From positions 20,529 through 84,528 of the forward strand of contig JADQCB010000025.1 in NCBI GenBank assembly GCA_016278325.1: a stretch of DNA of 64,000 bases, read 5' to 3'. The notes below the pieces were generated by a model. That model saw only the letters and a program-made list of their open reading frames with translations. It was not told the origin of the DNA and did no database searches. Below are positions 10,488 to 19,748 of the stretch, piece after piece (position 1 is the first letter of the stretch; each line of letters begins with the position of its first letter). The translations under genes were made by a program, and so were the position numbers. This DNA is from Actibacterium sp. GTDB lineage: Bacteria > Pseudomonadota > Alphaproteobacteria > Rhodobacterales > Rhodobacteraceae.

Positions 10488-11540
10488 TCAGGCATCGTCC
10501 TCTTCGCCCATGTCCAGCACGATCTCGCCGGAATCGGCCTGCGCGCGGATGGCCTGCACGACCTGAGACATCGCCGCTTCGGCGTCGCGCGGCCTGACCG
10601 GGCCGTGTTCCTCGATCTCGTCGCGGATCTGTTCCGCCATCCGCCGCGACAGGTTGTCCAGCACAAAGCGCGCGGCCTGCTTGTCCTCGGCCCGGTCGGC
10701 CCCGGCCAGGGCGATCGTCAACACCTCGCCAGGAAGCCCGCGCACCACGGCGGGCACGTCGCCCGGGGACAGCCGCGCCGGAATGTCGGCGAAGGTAAAG
10801 ATCGCCTTCCTGACCCCCGCGGCAAAGGTGGCATCATCGGAATCGAGTGCCGACAGCACCGCCTCGCGGGTATCGGCCGGTGACAGGTTCAGGATTGCGC
10901 CCATGCGCGCAGCCGCCGGTTCGGGAAAGGCGGGTTTGGGCGTCTGCGCAAGCTGTTCATGCAGCGCCTGGCCGATCTGCGATACCGTTTCGGGCGAGAC
11001 TGCACTGGTCAGCGACACCGAACAGGCGATGCGCCGCGCATGGTCGCCGGGCAGGCGGCCCAGGATCTCGGCGGCCTTGGCCGAGGCGATCTTTGACAGC
11101 AGCACGGCCGCCACCTCGGTGCTTTCGGCGCGCACCAGCGGCAGCAGCTTGTCGATATCGGCCGCGGCGATGCTGGGCCAGGGATCGCGCGGGGTTCCGA
11201 AATTCGCGGCGCGCAGTTCGGCCGAGGCTTCGGCGCTGATATGTCCGTCCAGCAGGTTCAGCGCACCGTCGATGCCGCCGGGAAAGGTCAGGCCGACCTG
11301 TTCCAGCGCCTCCAGGAACTCTCCGACCACGGCGCGCAGCGTGCCGCCGTCGATATAGCGCATCGCCCCGATCTCTTCGGTCAGGGCCGATTGAAGATGG
11401 CCGGGCAGGGCGCCCAGGGGCAACTCGGCGCCTTCGCTGAGAAGCAGCCGCACGATGATCGCGGCCTTTCGACGCCGGCTGAGCGGCGGATGCCCGGAAA
11501 ATTCCGGCTGGCCGATCTCGTCGAGCATTGCGGCGGACAC
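10488..11540 (-). CDS. fliG: flagellar motor switch protein FliG, orphan copy
   Basis: A 350-aa protein matching FliG in its C-terminal half: RKAIFTFADI, then LAGADRAEDKQAARFVLDNL and GPVRPRDAEAAMSQVVQ follow the order of the FliG torque domain. The N-terminal half is much more divergent. FliG forms the rotor ring and the switch under the MS ring. No other flagellar gene is in the window. The start is GTG at 11540, with GAGGG eight bases upstream; the next ATG (11528) has no ribosome binding site. A CtrA-type box lies 46-62 bases upstream of the start. Confidence 0.8.
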   Translation of the reverse strand: MSAAMLDEIGQPEFSGHPPLSRRRKAAIIVRLLLSEGAELPLGALPGHLQSALTEEIGAMRYIDGGTLRAVVGEFLEALEQVGLTFPGGIDGALNLLDGHISAEASAELRAANFGTPRDPWPSIAAADIDKLLPLVRAESTEVAAVLLSKIASAKAAEILGRLPGDHARRIACSVSLTSAVSPETVSQIGQALHEQLAQTPKPAFPEPAAARMGAILNLSPADTREAVLSALDSDDATFAAGVRKAIFTFADIPARLSPGDVPAVVRGLPGEVLTIALAGADRAEDKQAARFVLDNLSRRMAEQIRDEIEEHGPVRPRDAEAAMSQVVQAIRAQADSGEIVLDMGEEDDA

Positions 11541-11585
11541 GCGCGGTTCCCTCTTCCATGGTCCTGCGCACAGTGGACCGGGGCC

Positions 11586-11602
11586 GGTTAACAGGACGTT
11601 AT
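11586..11602 (-). promoter_or_regulatory. probable CtrA box upstream of fliG
   Basis: On the minus strand the site reads ATAA, seven bases, TTAACC, one mismatch from the CtrA consensus TTAA-N7-TTAACC. It lies 46-62 bases before the fliG GTG, a position expected for a CtrA-activated promoter. A near-identical site precedes ctrA itself. Confidence 0.6.
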
Positions 11603-11657
11603 GCGGCCCGCGGAATCGGTTTACGGCCTTCGCGGCGATCCGCCCAGAATACAGCGC

Positions 11658-12965
11658 TCAGCTTTCGCCGAACACCCGCCGAAAGATGGTATCCACATGC
11701 TTGGTGTGATACCCCAGATCGAACTTCTCCTCGATCTGGGCGGGCGTCAGGGCGGCCGTCACCTCGGGATCGGCCAGCAGCTCGGTCTTGAAATCCTTGC
11801 CGTCTTCCCAGACCTTCATCGCGTTGCGTTGCACCAGGCGATAGGCGTCCTCGCGGCTGACGCCGGCCTGGGTCAGGGCAAGCAGCACCCGCTGGCTCAT
11901 CACCAGGCCACGGAACTTGTGCAGGTTGTCCAGCATGTGCTCGGGATAGATCACCAGCTTGTCGATGACGCCGGCCAGCCGGTTCAGCGCGAAATCCAGC
12001 GTCACGGTGGCGTCGGGGCCGATATTGCGCTCGACCGAGGAGTGGGAGATATCGCGCTCATGCCACAGCGCCACGTCCTCCATCGCCGGGATCACCGCCA
12101 TGCGCACCAGCCGCGCCAGCCCGGTCAGGTTCTCGCTGAGCACCGGGTTGCGCTTGTGCGGCATGGCCGAGCTGCCCTTTTGCCCGACCGAGAAGAACTC
12201 CTCGGCCTCCAGGACCTCGGTGCGCTGCATGTGGCGAATCTCGGTGGCCACGTTCTCGATCGAGCTGGCCACCACGCCGAGCGCGGCAAAGAAGGCCGCA
12301 TGGCGGTCGCGCGGGATCACCTGGGTGCTGATCGGCTCCGGTCGCAGCCCCATCTGCGCACAGACATGTTCCTCCACCGACGGGTCGATATTGGCGAATG
12401 TTCCCACCGCACCGCTGATGGCGCCGGTCGCCACCTCGTCGCGGGCCACTTCCAGCCGGCGACGGTTTCGTGCCATCTCGGCATGGAACCGGGCAAAGGT
12501 CAGCCCCATCGTCGTCGGCTCGGCATGGATGCCATGCGATCGGCCGATGCGCAGCGTGTCCTTGTGCTCGAAGGCGCGACGCCTGAGCGCGGCCAGCAGC
12601 TTGTCGATATCGGCCAGCAATATGTCGGCGGCGCGCACCAGCTGCACGTTGAAACAGGTGTCCAGCACATCCGAACTGGTCATGCCCTGGTGCACGAAAC
12701 GCGCCGCGTCGCTGCCGACGATCTCGGCGAGATGGGTGAGAAACGCGATCACGTCATGCTTGGTGACCGCTTCGATCTCGTCGATGCGGGCCACGTTGAA
12801 GGCAACGTCCTTCGCCTTCCACACGGCCTCGGCATTCGCCTTCGGGATCACGCCCAGCCGCGCCTGAGCGTCGCAGGCATGCGCCTCGATCTCGAACCAG
12901 ATACGGAACTTGGTCTCGGGCGACCAGATGGCGACCATCTCGGGGCGGGAATAGCGGGGGATCAT
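11658..12965 (-). CDS. purB: adenylosuccinate lyase
   Basis: A 435-aa member of the fumarase/aspartase superfamily that removes fumarate from SAICAR and adenylosuccinate in purine synthesis. GSSAMPHKRNP is the superfamily signature with the catalytic serine loop; QGMTSSDVLDT and RSHGIHAEPTT complete the active site. The ATG at 12965 gives MIPRYSRPEM, the usual N-terminus of the family. It runs towards fliG, with a 117-base gap that contains the CtrA-type box, so fliG probably has its own promoter. Confidence 0.97.
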   Translation of the reverse strand: MIPRYSRPEMVAIWSPETKFRIWFEIEAHACDAQARLGVIPKANAEAVWKAKDVAFNVARIDEIEAVTKHDVIAFLTHLAEIVGSDAARFVHQGMTSSDVLDTCFNVQLVRAADILLADIDKLLAALRRRAFEHKDTLRIGRSHGIHAEPTTMGLTFARFHAEMARNRRRLEVARDEVATGAISGAVGTFANIDPSVEEHVCAQMGLRPEPISTQVIPRDRHAAFFAALGVVASSIENVATEIRHMQRTEVLEAEEFFSVGQKGSSAMPHKRNPVLSENLTGLARLVRMAVIPAMEDVALWHERDISHSSVERNIGPDATVTLDFALNRLAGVIDKLVIYPEHMLDNLHKFRGLVMSQRVLLALTQAGVSREDAYRLVQRNAMKVWEDGKDFKTELLADPEVTAALTPAQIEEKFDLGYHTKHVDTIFRRVFGES

Positions 12966-13099
12966 GAAACCGGCCTTGCTTGCATTGCGGGAACGCTGTC
13001 TCATAACGGGCCGGGGGGCCGGAAACAAGGCCAACGGCGGGGTCCGAATGGCAGCGCGGACGCGCCGGGCGGGGAGCGATCATTCAGGAGGCGCGGCGC

Positions 13100-13519
13100 A
13101 TGCCCGAACTCGACGATTTCCAGGGGGCCTGGCGGATCGCCCGCGTGATCGAGGACGCGCGGGCCGGAACCACCGGGCATTTCACCGGGATCGCGCGCTT
13201 TACCCCCGATGGCGCGGGTCTTGCCCTTGTCGAGACCGGCACGCTGCACCTCGCCGGGCAGGCACCGATCGCGGCGTCGCGGCGTTATCTCTGGCGGGCG
13301 TGTCCGGACGGTATCGCGGTGCATTTCGAGGATGGGCGATTCTTCCACGATATCGCGCCCGGCACCGCACCGACCGCACGACATGACTGCCCGCCGGACC
13401 TCTACCATGTCGCCTATGATTTTGCGGCCTGGCCGGAATGGCGGGCGACATGGGTCGTCCACGGCCCCCGCAAGGACTATGTCCTGCGCAGCCGTTACCA
13501 CGACCGCAGCGGTATTTGA
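13100..13519 (+). CDS. DUF6314 family protein
   Basis: A 139-aa soluble protein without signal peptide or membrane segment, resembling the DUF6314 family: a DFQGAWRIARVIED start, an aromatic and His-rich middle (FEDGRFFHDIAPG, CPPDLYHVAYDF) and the end GPRKDYVLRSRYHR-like. The composition suggests a small beta-barrel, possibly ligand-binding, but no function is established. AGGAGG precedes the ATG by eight bases. It is divergent from purB and 62 bases before bioY, perhaps in one transcript. Confidence 0.75.
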   Translation: MPELDDFQGAWRIARVIEDARAGTTGHFTGIARFTPDGAGLALVETGTLHLAGQAPIAASRRYLWRACPDGIAVHFEDGRFFHDIAPGTAPTARHDCPPDLYHVAYDFAAWPEWRATWVVHGPRKDYVLRSRYHDRSGI

Positions 13520-13581
13520 TCTTGCGCGACGCCATGCGCTGCGGCACAAGTTTCCAAACGAACAGTGAAGGAGACCCCGGA

Positions 13582-14181
13582 ATGGCTGTTGCAACCACCG
13601 ACAAGGTTCTTGCCGAAGTGATCGGCGCGGGCGAAGGCCCGGCGCTGCGCGTGAAACAGGCCGCCCTGGTCGTGCTGGGCATCGTGGCACTCGCCGCCGC
13701 GGCGCAGATCAAGGTGCCGATGTGGCCGGTGGCGATCAACATGGGAACCTTCGCAGTGCTGACCATCGGCGCCGCTTACGGGCCGCGACTGGGGCTGGTC
13801 ACGATCCTGGGATACATGGGCATCGGCGCGATGGGCTTCGACGTATTCCAGAGCTCGACCGCGCAGCTCAACGGCATCGACTACATGATGGGCGGCACCG
13901 GCGGCTACCTGCTGGGATATGTCCTGGCGACGATGCTTCTGGGGATGGCGGCCCGCGGCGGATGGGATCGCACGCCGGGCTGGATGGCGCTGGCGATGCT
14001 CGCCGGGAACCTCCTGCTCTATATCCCGGGCCTGCTGTGGCTGGGGCAGGTCTACGGCTGGGACAAGCCGATCCTGCAATGGGGCCTCACCCCGTTCATC
14101 ATCGGCGACGCGCTGAAACTCGCGCTGGCCGCGATGATCCTGCCGGGGGTCTGGAAACTGGTCGGCCGCGCGCGCGGCTGA
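13582..14181 (+). CDS. bioY: biotin transporter BioY
   Basis: A 199-aa inner-membrane S component of the ECF type with about six hydrophobic helices. Conserved elements are IKVPMWPVAINMGTF near the start of the membrane part, the GGTGGYLLGY loop and AGNLLLYIPGLLWL. BioY captures biotin, alone or with an ECF ATPase/EcfT module; no bioMN genes are adjacent. The ATG at 13582 follows GAAGGAGACC. The frame is open further upstream, but that part belongs to the antisense or other frame of the preceding gene. Confidence 0.93.
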   Translation: MAVATTDKVLAEVIGAGEGPALRVKQAALVVLGIVALAAAAQIKVPMWPVAINMGTFAVLTIGAAYGPRLGLVTILGYMGIGAMGFDVFQSSTAQLNGIDYMMGGTGGYLLGYVLATMLLGMAARGGWDRTPGWMALAMLAGNLLLYIPGLLWLGQVYGWDKPILQWGLTPFIIGDALKLALAAMILPGVWKLVGRARG

Positions 14182-14195
14182 TCGCGTCCTTGCCT

Positions 14196-14226
14196 GCGCC
14201 CCCCTTGCGGCCTCGCCGCAGGGGGG
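14196..14226. other. GC-rich hairpin after bioY
   Basis: CCCCCTTGCGG pairs with CCGCAGGGGG around a short loop, 15-45 bases after the bioY stop. No T-run follows on either strand. It sits beside a copy of the AAATACTC repeat and may protect or end the bioY message. Confidence 0.4.
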
Positions 14227-14244
14227 ATGGTTCCGGGGCCCCGA

Positions 14245-14270
14245 CTTCTCCTGGCCCAAATACTCCGGGG
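14245..14270 (+). repeat. AAATACTC intergenic repeat, copy 1
   Basis: Reads CTTCTCCTGGCCCAAATACT then CCGGGG. It lies between the converging ends of bioY and pdxA. Three further copies occur near 27326, 52033 and 60089. Confidence 0.65.
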
Positions 14271-14298
14271 TCCGGGGCAGCGCCCCGGTCCGCCGGCG

Positions 14299-15297
14299 TC
14301 AGGGCGCGGTCTCTGACCCGTCGCCGCGCCAGCGATTTCTTGCCATCCGGTCGGCAAGACGCAGCGCGGCGATCAGGCTGGAGGGGTCGGCGACCCCGGT
14401 CCCGGCGATATCGAAGGCGGTGCCGTGATCGGGCGAGGTGCGGATGAAGGGCAGGCCCAGGGTCACGTTCACCCCGCCTGCGAAATCGATCGTCTTGATC
14501 GGAATCAGCGCCTGGTCGTGATACATGGCCACAGCCACGTCATAGCGCGCCCGCGCCGCGGCATGGAACATCGTATCGGCCGAGTGCGGGCCGGTGATGT
14601 CCAGTCCTTCGGCCCTAAGACGCTCGATCAGCGGCGCGATCATCTCGATTTCCTCGCGCCCCATGGCCCCGCTTTCGCCGGCATGCGGGTTGAGCCCGGC
14701 GACCGCGATCCGCGGGCTGTCGATCCCGAAATCGCTGACCAGCGCGGCATGGGTCATGCGGCAGGTCTGTTCCAGCAAGGCCGCGTTCAGCGCGCCGGGC
14801 ACCCGTGCCAGCGGAATGTGGATCGTTGCCGGCACCACCCGCAGCGTGTCGCAGGCAAGCATCATCACCACCCGCTCGACCCCGGCAAGCGCGGCGAGGT
14901 ATTCGGTATGACCGGGATAGGCGAAACCGGCGCCATCCTGAAGCGCCTTCTTGTGGATCGGGTTGGTGCAGATCGCCCCGGCGGCGCCCTCCTGCGCCAG
15001 TTCGACCGCACGGGCAATGCCCGAGATCACTGCGGCGGCGTTGGCCCGGGCGGGCCGACCCGGGCGGGCAGGCGCGGGAAAGGGATGGCGCAGCACCGGC
15101 AAAGCGGTCGCCGAGACATGAAGCGCCTCTTCGGGGGCATGGATTTCGACATGCCGCGTGCCTTCGGGCAGATGGGCCGGGTCGCCGATCCAGAAAAAGG
15201 GCAGGCGCGCGCCCAACTCCTGCCACGCCTTCACGGTGATCTCGGGGCCGATGCCGGCCGGCTCGCCCGAGGTAAGCGCGATCGGCGCGCGGCTCAT
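14299..15297 (-). CDS. pdxA: 4-hydroxythreonine-4-phosphate dehydrogenase
   Basis: A 332-aa NAD-dependent enzyme of the deoxyxylulose-5-phosphate-dependent pyridoxal phosphate pathway. Family marks are LTSGEPAGIGPEI at the N-terminus, metal-binding histidines in YPGHTEYL, and AMYHDQALIPIK and RTSPDHGTAFDIAG towards the C-terminus. Start and stop overlap in ATGA with surA, the pdxA-after-surA order also seen in E. coli (surA-pdxA-ksgA); ksgA is not next here. The frame runs on upstream inside surA but without similarity. Confidence 0.96.
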   Translation of the reverse strand: MSRAPIALTSGEPAGIGPEITVKAWQELGARLPFFWIGDPAHLPEGTRHVEIHAPEEALHVSATALPVLRHPFPAPARPGRPARANAAAVISGIARAVELAQEGAAGAICTNPIHKKALQDGAGFAYPGHTEYLAALAGVERVVMMLACDTLRVVPATIHIPLARVPGALNAALLEQTCRMTHAALVSDFGIDSPRIAVAGLNPHAGESGAMGREEIEMIAPLIERLRAEGLDITGPHSADTMFHAAARARYDVAVAMYHDQALIPIKTIDFAGGVNVTLGLPFIRTSPDHGTAFDIAGTGVADPSSLIAALRLADRMARNRWRGDGSETAP

Positions 15298-16511
15298 GGT
15301 TTGCGAATGATGGCGTCGGCCTTGAGCTCTTCCAGCCAGCTGTTGGCATAGGAGGCAAGCCGCTGGTTGAAAAGCCGCAGGCGGATCGCCTGGCGGTCGG
15401 CGTCTTCGGGCAGCACCGCAGTGCGGCCGCACAGCATCAGCACCACCGCGCTGTCGCCGCGCATCAGCGTCGCGGTTTCGCCTTCGTCCAGCTTGGCCAG
15501 TTCGAGGGCCAGGTCTTGCGGCACCTGCGGCAAGGGAAGCGTGTCGAAGCGCAGCCGCTCTTCGGGCAGGCCCCTGGCCACGCCATAGAGATCGTCGCAG
15601 CTGTCGAGCCGGGCCACGACATCGGCGGCCTCGGCCGCGCTGCCCCCGGGCAGGAAGAAGCGGGCATATTGCAGCGACAGGGTTTCGGGCGGCGTGGGGT
15701 CGGTTTCCTCGATCGCGCGCAGCTGGAACAGGGCAATGGCGTTGGGCACCGGGATCGGGTCGCTGACTTCGCCCGGGCCCAGCGACAGCACCGTCGATGC
15801 GATCTGGGCCGGCAGGTTCGACAGGTCCAGCCAGTCGATCCGCCCGCCGCGCGGGGCCGAACCCGAGACCGAGTATTGCCGCGCTGCGGCGGCGAATTGC
15901 GCCGGGGTTTCGATCTCGCGCGTCAGCCGCGCGGCCAGCGCGCGGGCCTGGGCCCGGAATTCGGGCGTGTCGGCCCGCAGGATGATCTCCGACAGCAACA
16001 CGCGGGCCGACCCGGGCCGCGAACTCAGCGCCAGGGCGCGATCGATCTCGGCCTCGGTGATCTGGGCGCGCGGGCCGAACCGGTTTCGCACGACCTCGCG
16101 CCAGGCCAGGCCGGCGGCGACGAAATCGCGGAAGCTCTGGGCGGCAACGCCACCGCGTTCAAGCTCGGCCAGGAATTCCTCGGCGCTGAGATTGGCGCGC
16201 GCGGCGAATTCGCTCATCCCCTTGCGGATTTCCTCCTCGCTCAGCTGCACGCCGGCATTCCTGGCCACGTTCACCCGCAGGCGATCCTCGATCAGGCCGG
16301 TGATGGCCTCTTGTGCGATGTCGCCGGGGCTGTTGAGAAGTTCCAGGAACCGCACCCGCTGGTCGTATTCCCAATTGGTGATCGCCTGGCCATTGACGAT
16401 CAGGCGCGGCGCAAAGGGGCCACCCTGCTGGGCCGATGCCGCGGCAAGCGGCGAGAGCAGCGCGACCAGGCACAGGAAAAGCGTTCTGGAAAGGCGTTTC
16501 AGTCGGGTCAT
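15294..16511 (-). CDS. surA: periplasmic chaperone/PPIase SurA
   Basis: A 405-aa exported protein with a Sec signal peptide ending near ASAQQ (residues 1-28). The N-terminal chaperone domain spans roughly residues 35-150; a parvulin-like domain follows at about 165-260 (LLSEIILRAD, AAAARQYSVSGSAPRGGRIDWL), and the C-terminal helix returns to the chaperone core. E. coli SurA has two parvulin domains; here only one is convincing. SurA escorts outer-membrane proteins such as LptD to BamA. It follows lptD after 22 bases in one operon. Confidence 0.92.
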   Translation of the reverse strand: MTRLKRLSRTLFLCLVALLSPLAAASAQQGGPFAPRLIVNGQAITNWEYDQRVRFLELLNSPGDIAQEAITGLIEDRLRVNVARNAGVQLSEEEIRKGMSEFAARANLSAEEFLAELERGGVAAQSFRDFVAAGLAWREVVRNRFGPRAQITEAEIDRALALSSRPGSARVLLSEIILRADTPEFRAQARALAARLTREIETPAQFAAAARQYSVSGSAPRGGRIDWLDLSNLPAQIASTVLSLGPGEVSDPIPVPNAIALFQLRAIEETDPTPPETLSLQYARFFLPGGSAAEAADVVARLDSCDDLYGVARGLPEERLRFDTLPLPQVPQDLALELAKLDEGETATLMRGDSAVVLMLCGRTAVLPEDADRQAIRLRLFNQRLASYANSWLEELKADAIIRKP

Positions 16512-16533
16512 CCTTGTGTCCGTCTTGCGTGTC

Positions 16534-18648
16534 TCATCGGGCGCAACTGCGCCGGTAGGCGCTTTCGCCGGGCGCGGTGCCGAAGCCGGTCAACGCGATG
16601 GTCAGGCCGAAATTCGTCGTCGGGGTCACACTAGTCGAGGATGTGAAGCGACGCGAGAGGGAAACATTCATCTCGACACACTCGTTGCGATAGACCAGCC
16701 CGACCCCGGCCTCGGCGGCCGATCCGCTCACGAAGTCATAACGCCAATTGGCCTCGCCGGTCCAGTTCGGGCGGAAACGATAGGATGTGTCCATCAGCCA
16801 TTCGGCACTGTCCGAGGGCCGGTTTTCCAGTGGATTCGCCTGCTGCCAGATGAAGCTCGATGTCAGGCCGAGGCGCTCGGTGCTCCAGTCGAGGCGCAGC
16901 TCGTCACGGGTGAAGTTGAATTCGTCGTCGAAGACGGCGCGGTTGGCCAGCCGCAGGTTGCCCGCGGTGGCCAGATGCATGGATGCCAGCCAGTCGGAAT
17001 TGTAACCGCCCAGGCCTGTTCCGGTGCCGAACTGGCCCGGGTTGCTGTCGCGCAGGATCCGTCCCACCGTCACCCCCAGCGACCAGCCTGTCGGATCGTG
17101 GCGGGTCCAGCCGATGCCGAGATTGGCGCGCAGCCCCTGTTCCTGGCGGTCGGCGCCGGGAAAGCGGTTGAGCGAGAACAGGTTGCCCTCGTCGAAATCG
17201 ACGCTGAGGCTGTCCTCGTTGGTGATCGTGGTGTCGTCGACCGGGCTCCAGACCAGTTGCGCCATGGGTTCCAGCACATGCGTTGCGCCATCGGTACCGG
17301 CGCGCACCAGCGGCCAGCGCATCTCGATCGCGCCGAACGGGGTGGCGCGCGTCTCGGGGGTGGTGGCGGTGCTGTCATCGTCGGTGACGTAGTAATCCAG
17401 TGCCAGACGCCCCTGGGCGGCCAGCAACAGACCTTGCGACGTGGTCCAGTCGCGCCGCCAGTCCAGCCGGGCCGAGGCCCGGGCGGCATCGCGGCCCGTC
17501 ACGTCGAGACCGGAGGAGCGGCGAAAGCCGAACAGTTCCAGGCGCGACTCGGCCGTGCCCCCCAGGACCGGCATCTCGAAGCGGCGCTGCCAGCTGGCGC
17601 TGCCGATGGTGGCGGGCAGCGTGGCGTTGGTTTCCGAGGCGCGCAGCGAATTGACATGACGCAGGCCCGCATGGATGTAGGCGTCGCGGCGGGTGCGGCT
17701 GATATCGACGGTGCTGGGCAGCCGGTCGGCATCGGAATAATTGTAATCCAGCAGGTAGGCCGGATCGCTGACCGACTTGATGCCGAATGTCAGGTCGAAC
17801 CCGCGCGGCAGATCGAATTGCCCGTCAGCGAAAAGATAGCGGCGGGTTTCGCCCGGGCGCAGGTCGTCACGGGTCAGCGCGCCCTTCAGTGTGATCCTGC
17901 CGTTGCGGAACGCGCGGCGAAAGCGCAGTTCGACCGTGCGGCTGCCACCGGTGGTCACATAAGGCGTCACCGTCACGTCGGCATGCCGGCCGAGCGTGAA
18001 GAAATGCGGCAGCTTGAGCCCGGTCCCCAGCTTGTCGTTGACCCGCAGGCTCGGGGTCAGAAAGCCGTTGGCGCGTTTCAGCGTGGGGTCCGGCAGGCGC
18101 AGACGGGGCAGGTAGAACACCGGCACCCCGACGACTTCCAGCCGGGCGTTCTCGAAATAGAGCTGGCGTTCCAGCTCGTCGTGAATGATCCGCCGGGCCC
18201 GGATTCGCCACAGCGGCACCGGGCTGCCCGGACAGATCGTGCAGGAAGAGGCGACGGTCTTGCCCAGCACCGAATAGCGCCCGTCGATGCGGTGGATCTC
18301 CGCCGCGGCAAGTTGCAGCTGCCGGTCGAGCACCAGGCGCGCGGATCTGAGAATTCCGTTTTCGAGGTCGGCCGAAAGCGCCGCGCTGTCGGCCAGCAGG
18401 AAACTGCCATCGGGCCGCCGCACCGTCAGCGGGCCCGCGATGGTCAGCGCATCGCTCTGCCGGTCATAGACGATGGAGGTCGCCTGCAACGTGGTGCCCT
18501 TGAAGAAGACCTCGACATTCCCGGTTGCGCGCAGCCGGCTGTTTCCGTCGACCACGACCTCGTCGGCGATCAGTGTCGCCGCGGACTGCTGGCCGACGGC
18601 GGCAAGCGGCATCAGCATTGCCAAAAGCATGCAGGCCAGCACCCGCAT
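16534..18648 (-). CDS. lptD: LPS assembly outer-membrane protein LptD
   Basis: A 704-aa outer-membrane beta-barrel with a signal peptide at residues 1-20. The N-terminal jellyroll (about residues 30-150, LIADEVVVDGN, GNVEVFFKG) is the OstA-like periplasmic part that receives LPS; the rest is the barrel. Cysteines in SSCTICPG near residue 138 and in the last residues (RRSCAR) could form the disulfides that gate assembly. The ATG overlaps the lptG stop by one base (TGATG). It is somewhat shorter than E. coli LptD (784 aa). Confidence 0.95.
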   Translation of the reverse strand: MRVLACMLLAMLMPLAAVGQQSAATLIADEVVVDGNSRLRATGNVEVFFKGTTLQATSIVYDRQSDALTIAGPLTVRRPDGSFLLADSAALSADLENGILRSARLVLDRQLQLAAAEIHRIDGRYSVLGKTVASSCTICPGSPVPLWRIRARRIIHDELERQLYFENARLEVVGVPVFYLPRLRLPDPTLKRANGFLTPSLRVNDKLGTGLKLPHFFTLGRHADVTVTPYVTTGGSRTVELRFRRAFRNGRITLKGALTRDDLRPGETRRYLFADGQFDLPRGFDLTFGIKSVSDPAYLLDYNYSDADRLPSTVDISRTRRDAYIHAGLRHVNSLRASETNATLPATIGSASWQRRFEMPVLGGTAESRLELFGFRRSSGLDVTGRDAARASARLDWRRDWTTSQGLLLAAQGRLALDYYVTDDDSTATTPETRATPFGAIEMRWPLVRAGTDGATHVLEPMAQLVWSPVDDTTITNEDSLSVDFDEGNLFSLNRFPGADRQEQGLRANLGIGWTRHDPTGWSLGVTVGRILRDSNPGQFGTGTGLGGYNSDWLASMHLATAGNLRLANRAVFDDEFNFTRDELRLDWSTERLGLTSSFIWQQANPLENRPSDSAEWLMDTSYRFRPNWTGEANWRYDFVSGSAAEAGVGLVYRNECVEMNVSLSRRFTSSTSVTPTTNFGLTIALTGFGTAPGESAYRRSCAR

Positions 18649-19748
18649 CAGCCGTCCTCCAGGTGCAAGAGCAGGCCCAGCGACAGAAGGATTCCGATCG
18701 CCGGCGGCGACCAGGCCGCCAGGGCGACGGGGATCTGTCCGCTTTCGCCCATCAGCTGGGCGAAATTGCGCAGAAAGAACAGCGCCAGGCCCAGGCCCAG
18801 TGCCAGCATGACCATCGGGCCGGTGCGTGCGAACCGGGTGTGGCGCATGGTGAATGCCGCCGCGATCAGCATCATCGCGACGTAGAAGGCCGGCAGCGCC
18901 AGCTCCATCTGGAACCAGACCCGGTGCTGGCGGGCCGAAAAACCGGCGCGCTCCAGCTCGGCAATGAAATCCGGCAACTGCCAGATCGGCACGTCCGAGG
19001 GGGATCCGAAACTGTCGCGGATGCGTTCCTGCGTCAGGTCGGAGGGCACGCTCAGGCTGTCGAATTCCCGGGCCTGACGCTCGGCGATCACCTCCGGGTC
19101 GTCGAGCGGCCATCGCTTGGCATCGCTGAGTTGCCATGCGCCCGCCGTCAGAGCGGCGCGTTCTGCCTCGACCCGGTAGAGCGGCGCCGCATCCGGTCCG
19201 AAGGCAAGGAAGGTGACATTCTGCAACACCGTGCCGTCCTGGTTGGTATGGGTGGCGCGAATCACCATCTGCCCGTTGGCGTCGCCCTGGCGCAGCCACA
19301 AGCCTTCGGGGCTGATCGACAACACGCTGTCGCTGCCCTGGTGATAGCGGTTGGAAAGGGACTGGTATTCCCGGCTCGTCGCCGCGACCAGCGGGTTGAA
19401 CACCGCAACCGTCAGCGCCCCGGCCGCCAGGCAGGCCAGCACCGGCGCCGCCAGGCTGCGCAAGGCCGAGCGTCCCGACGCCCGGGTGACCACCAGTTCC
19501 GAACTGCGCGCCAGCCCGAGAAACAGTGCCAGCGTCGACAGAAGGACGATCAGCGGCAGGATCCGGTAAAGGCTTGCGGGCGTTTGCAACGCCGCCAGGC
19601 CGACGGCCTGGGCGAATGTGATCGTGCCGATATCAAAGCGGCGAATCTGGTCGACCACGCCCAGCATCAGCATGATCACGAAAAACACCAGGAAAACCGC
19701 CGCCAGTGCGCGCAGGAACCGGCGTGCGAAATACAGGTGCAGGATCAT
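18648..19748 (-). CDS. lptG: LPS export permease LptG
   Basis: A 366-aa inner-membrane subunit of the LptB2FG extractor. Three helices lie in the first ~120 residues, a periplasmic beta-jellyroll in about 125-270, and three more helices at the C-terminus (LALPAFYVAMMLIAAAF, then two further). SSELVVTRASGRS is the coupling helix that contacts LptB. It overlaps lptF by four bases and lptD by one, so the three should be made together. Confidence 0.96.
   Translation of the reverse strand: MILHLYFARRFLRALAAVFLVFFVIMLMLGVVDQIRRFDIGTITFAQAVGLAALQTPASLYRILPLIVLLSTLALFLGLARSSELVVTRASGRSALRSLAAPVLACLAAGALTVAVFNPLVAATSREYQSLSNRYHQGSDSVLSISPEGLWLRQGDANGQMVIRATHTNQDGTVLQNVTFLAFGPDAAPLYRVEAERAALTAGAWQLSDAKRWPLDDPEVIAERQAREFDSLSVPSDLTQERIRDSFGSPSDVPIWQLPDFIAELERAGFSARQHRVWFQMELALPAFYVAMMLIAAAFTMRHTRFARTGPMVMLALGLGLALFFLRNFAQLMGESGQIPVALAAWSPPAIGILLSLGLLLHLEDG

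Noticed and set aside
13520..13581. Possible biotin-related operator or riboswitch before bioY
   Set aside because: Only 62 bases are available, and no BioR-like palindrome or riboswitch-size fold is visible.
15694..18885. A 1063-codon open frame on the plus strand opposite surA, lptD and part of lptG
   Set aside because: It mirrors three well-supported genes, has low-complexity Arg/Gly/Ala-rich translation and no family similarity. Such antisense frames arise from high GC at third codon positions.
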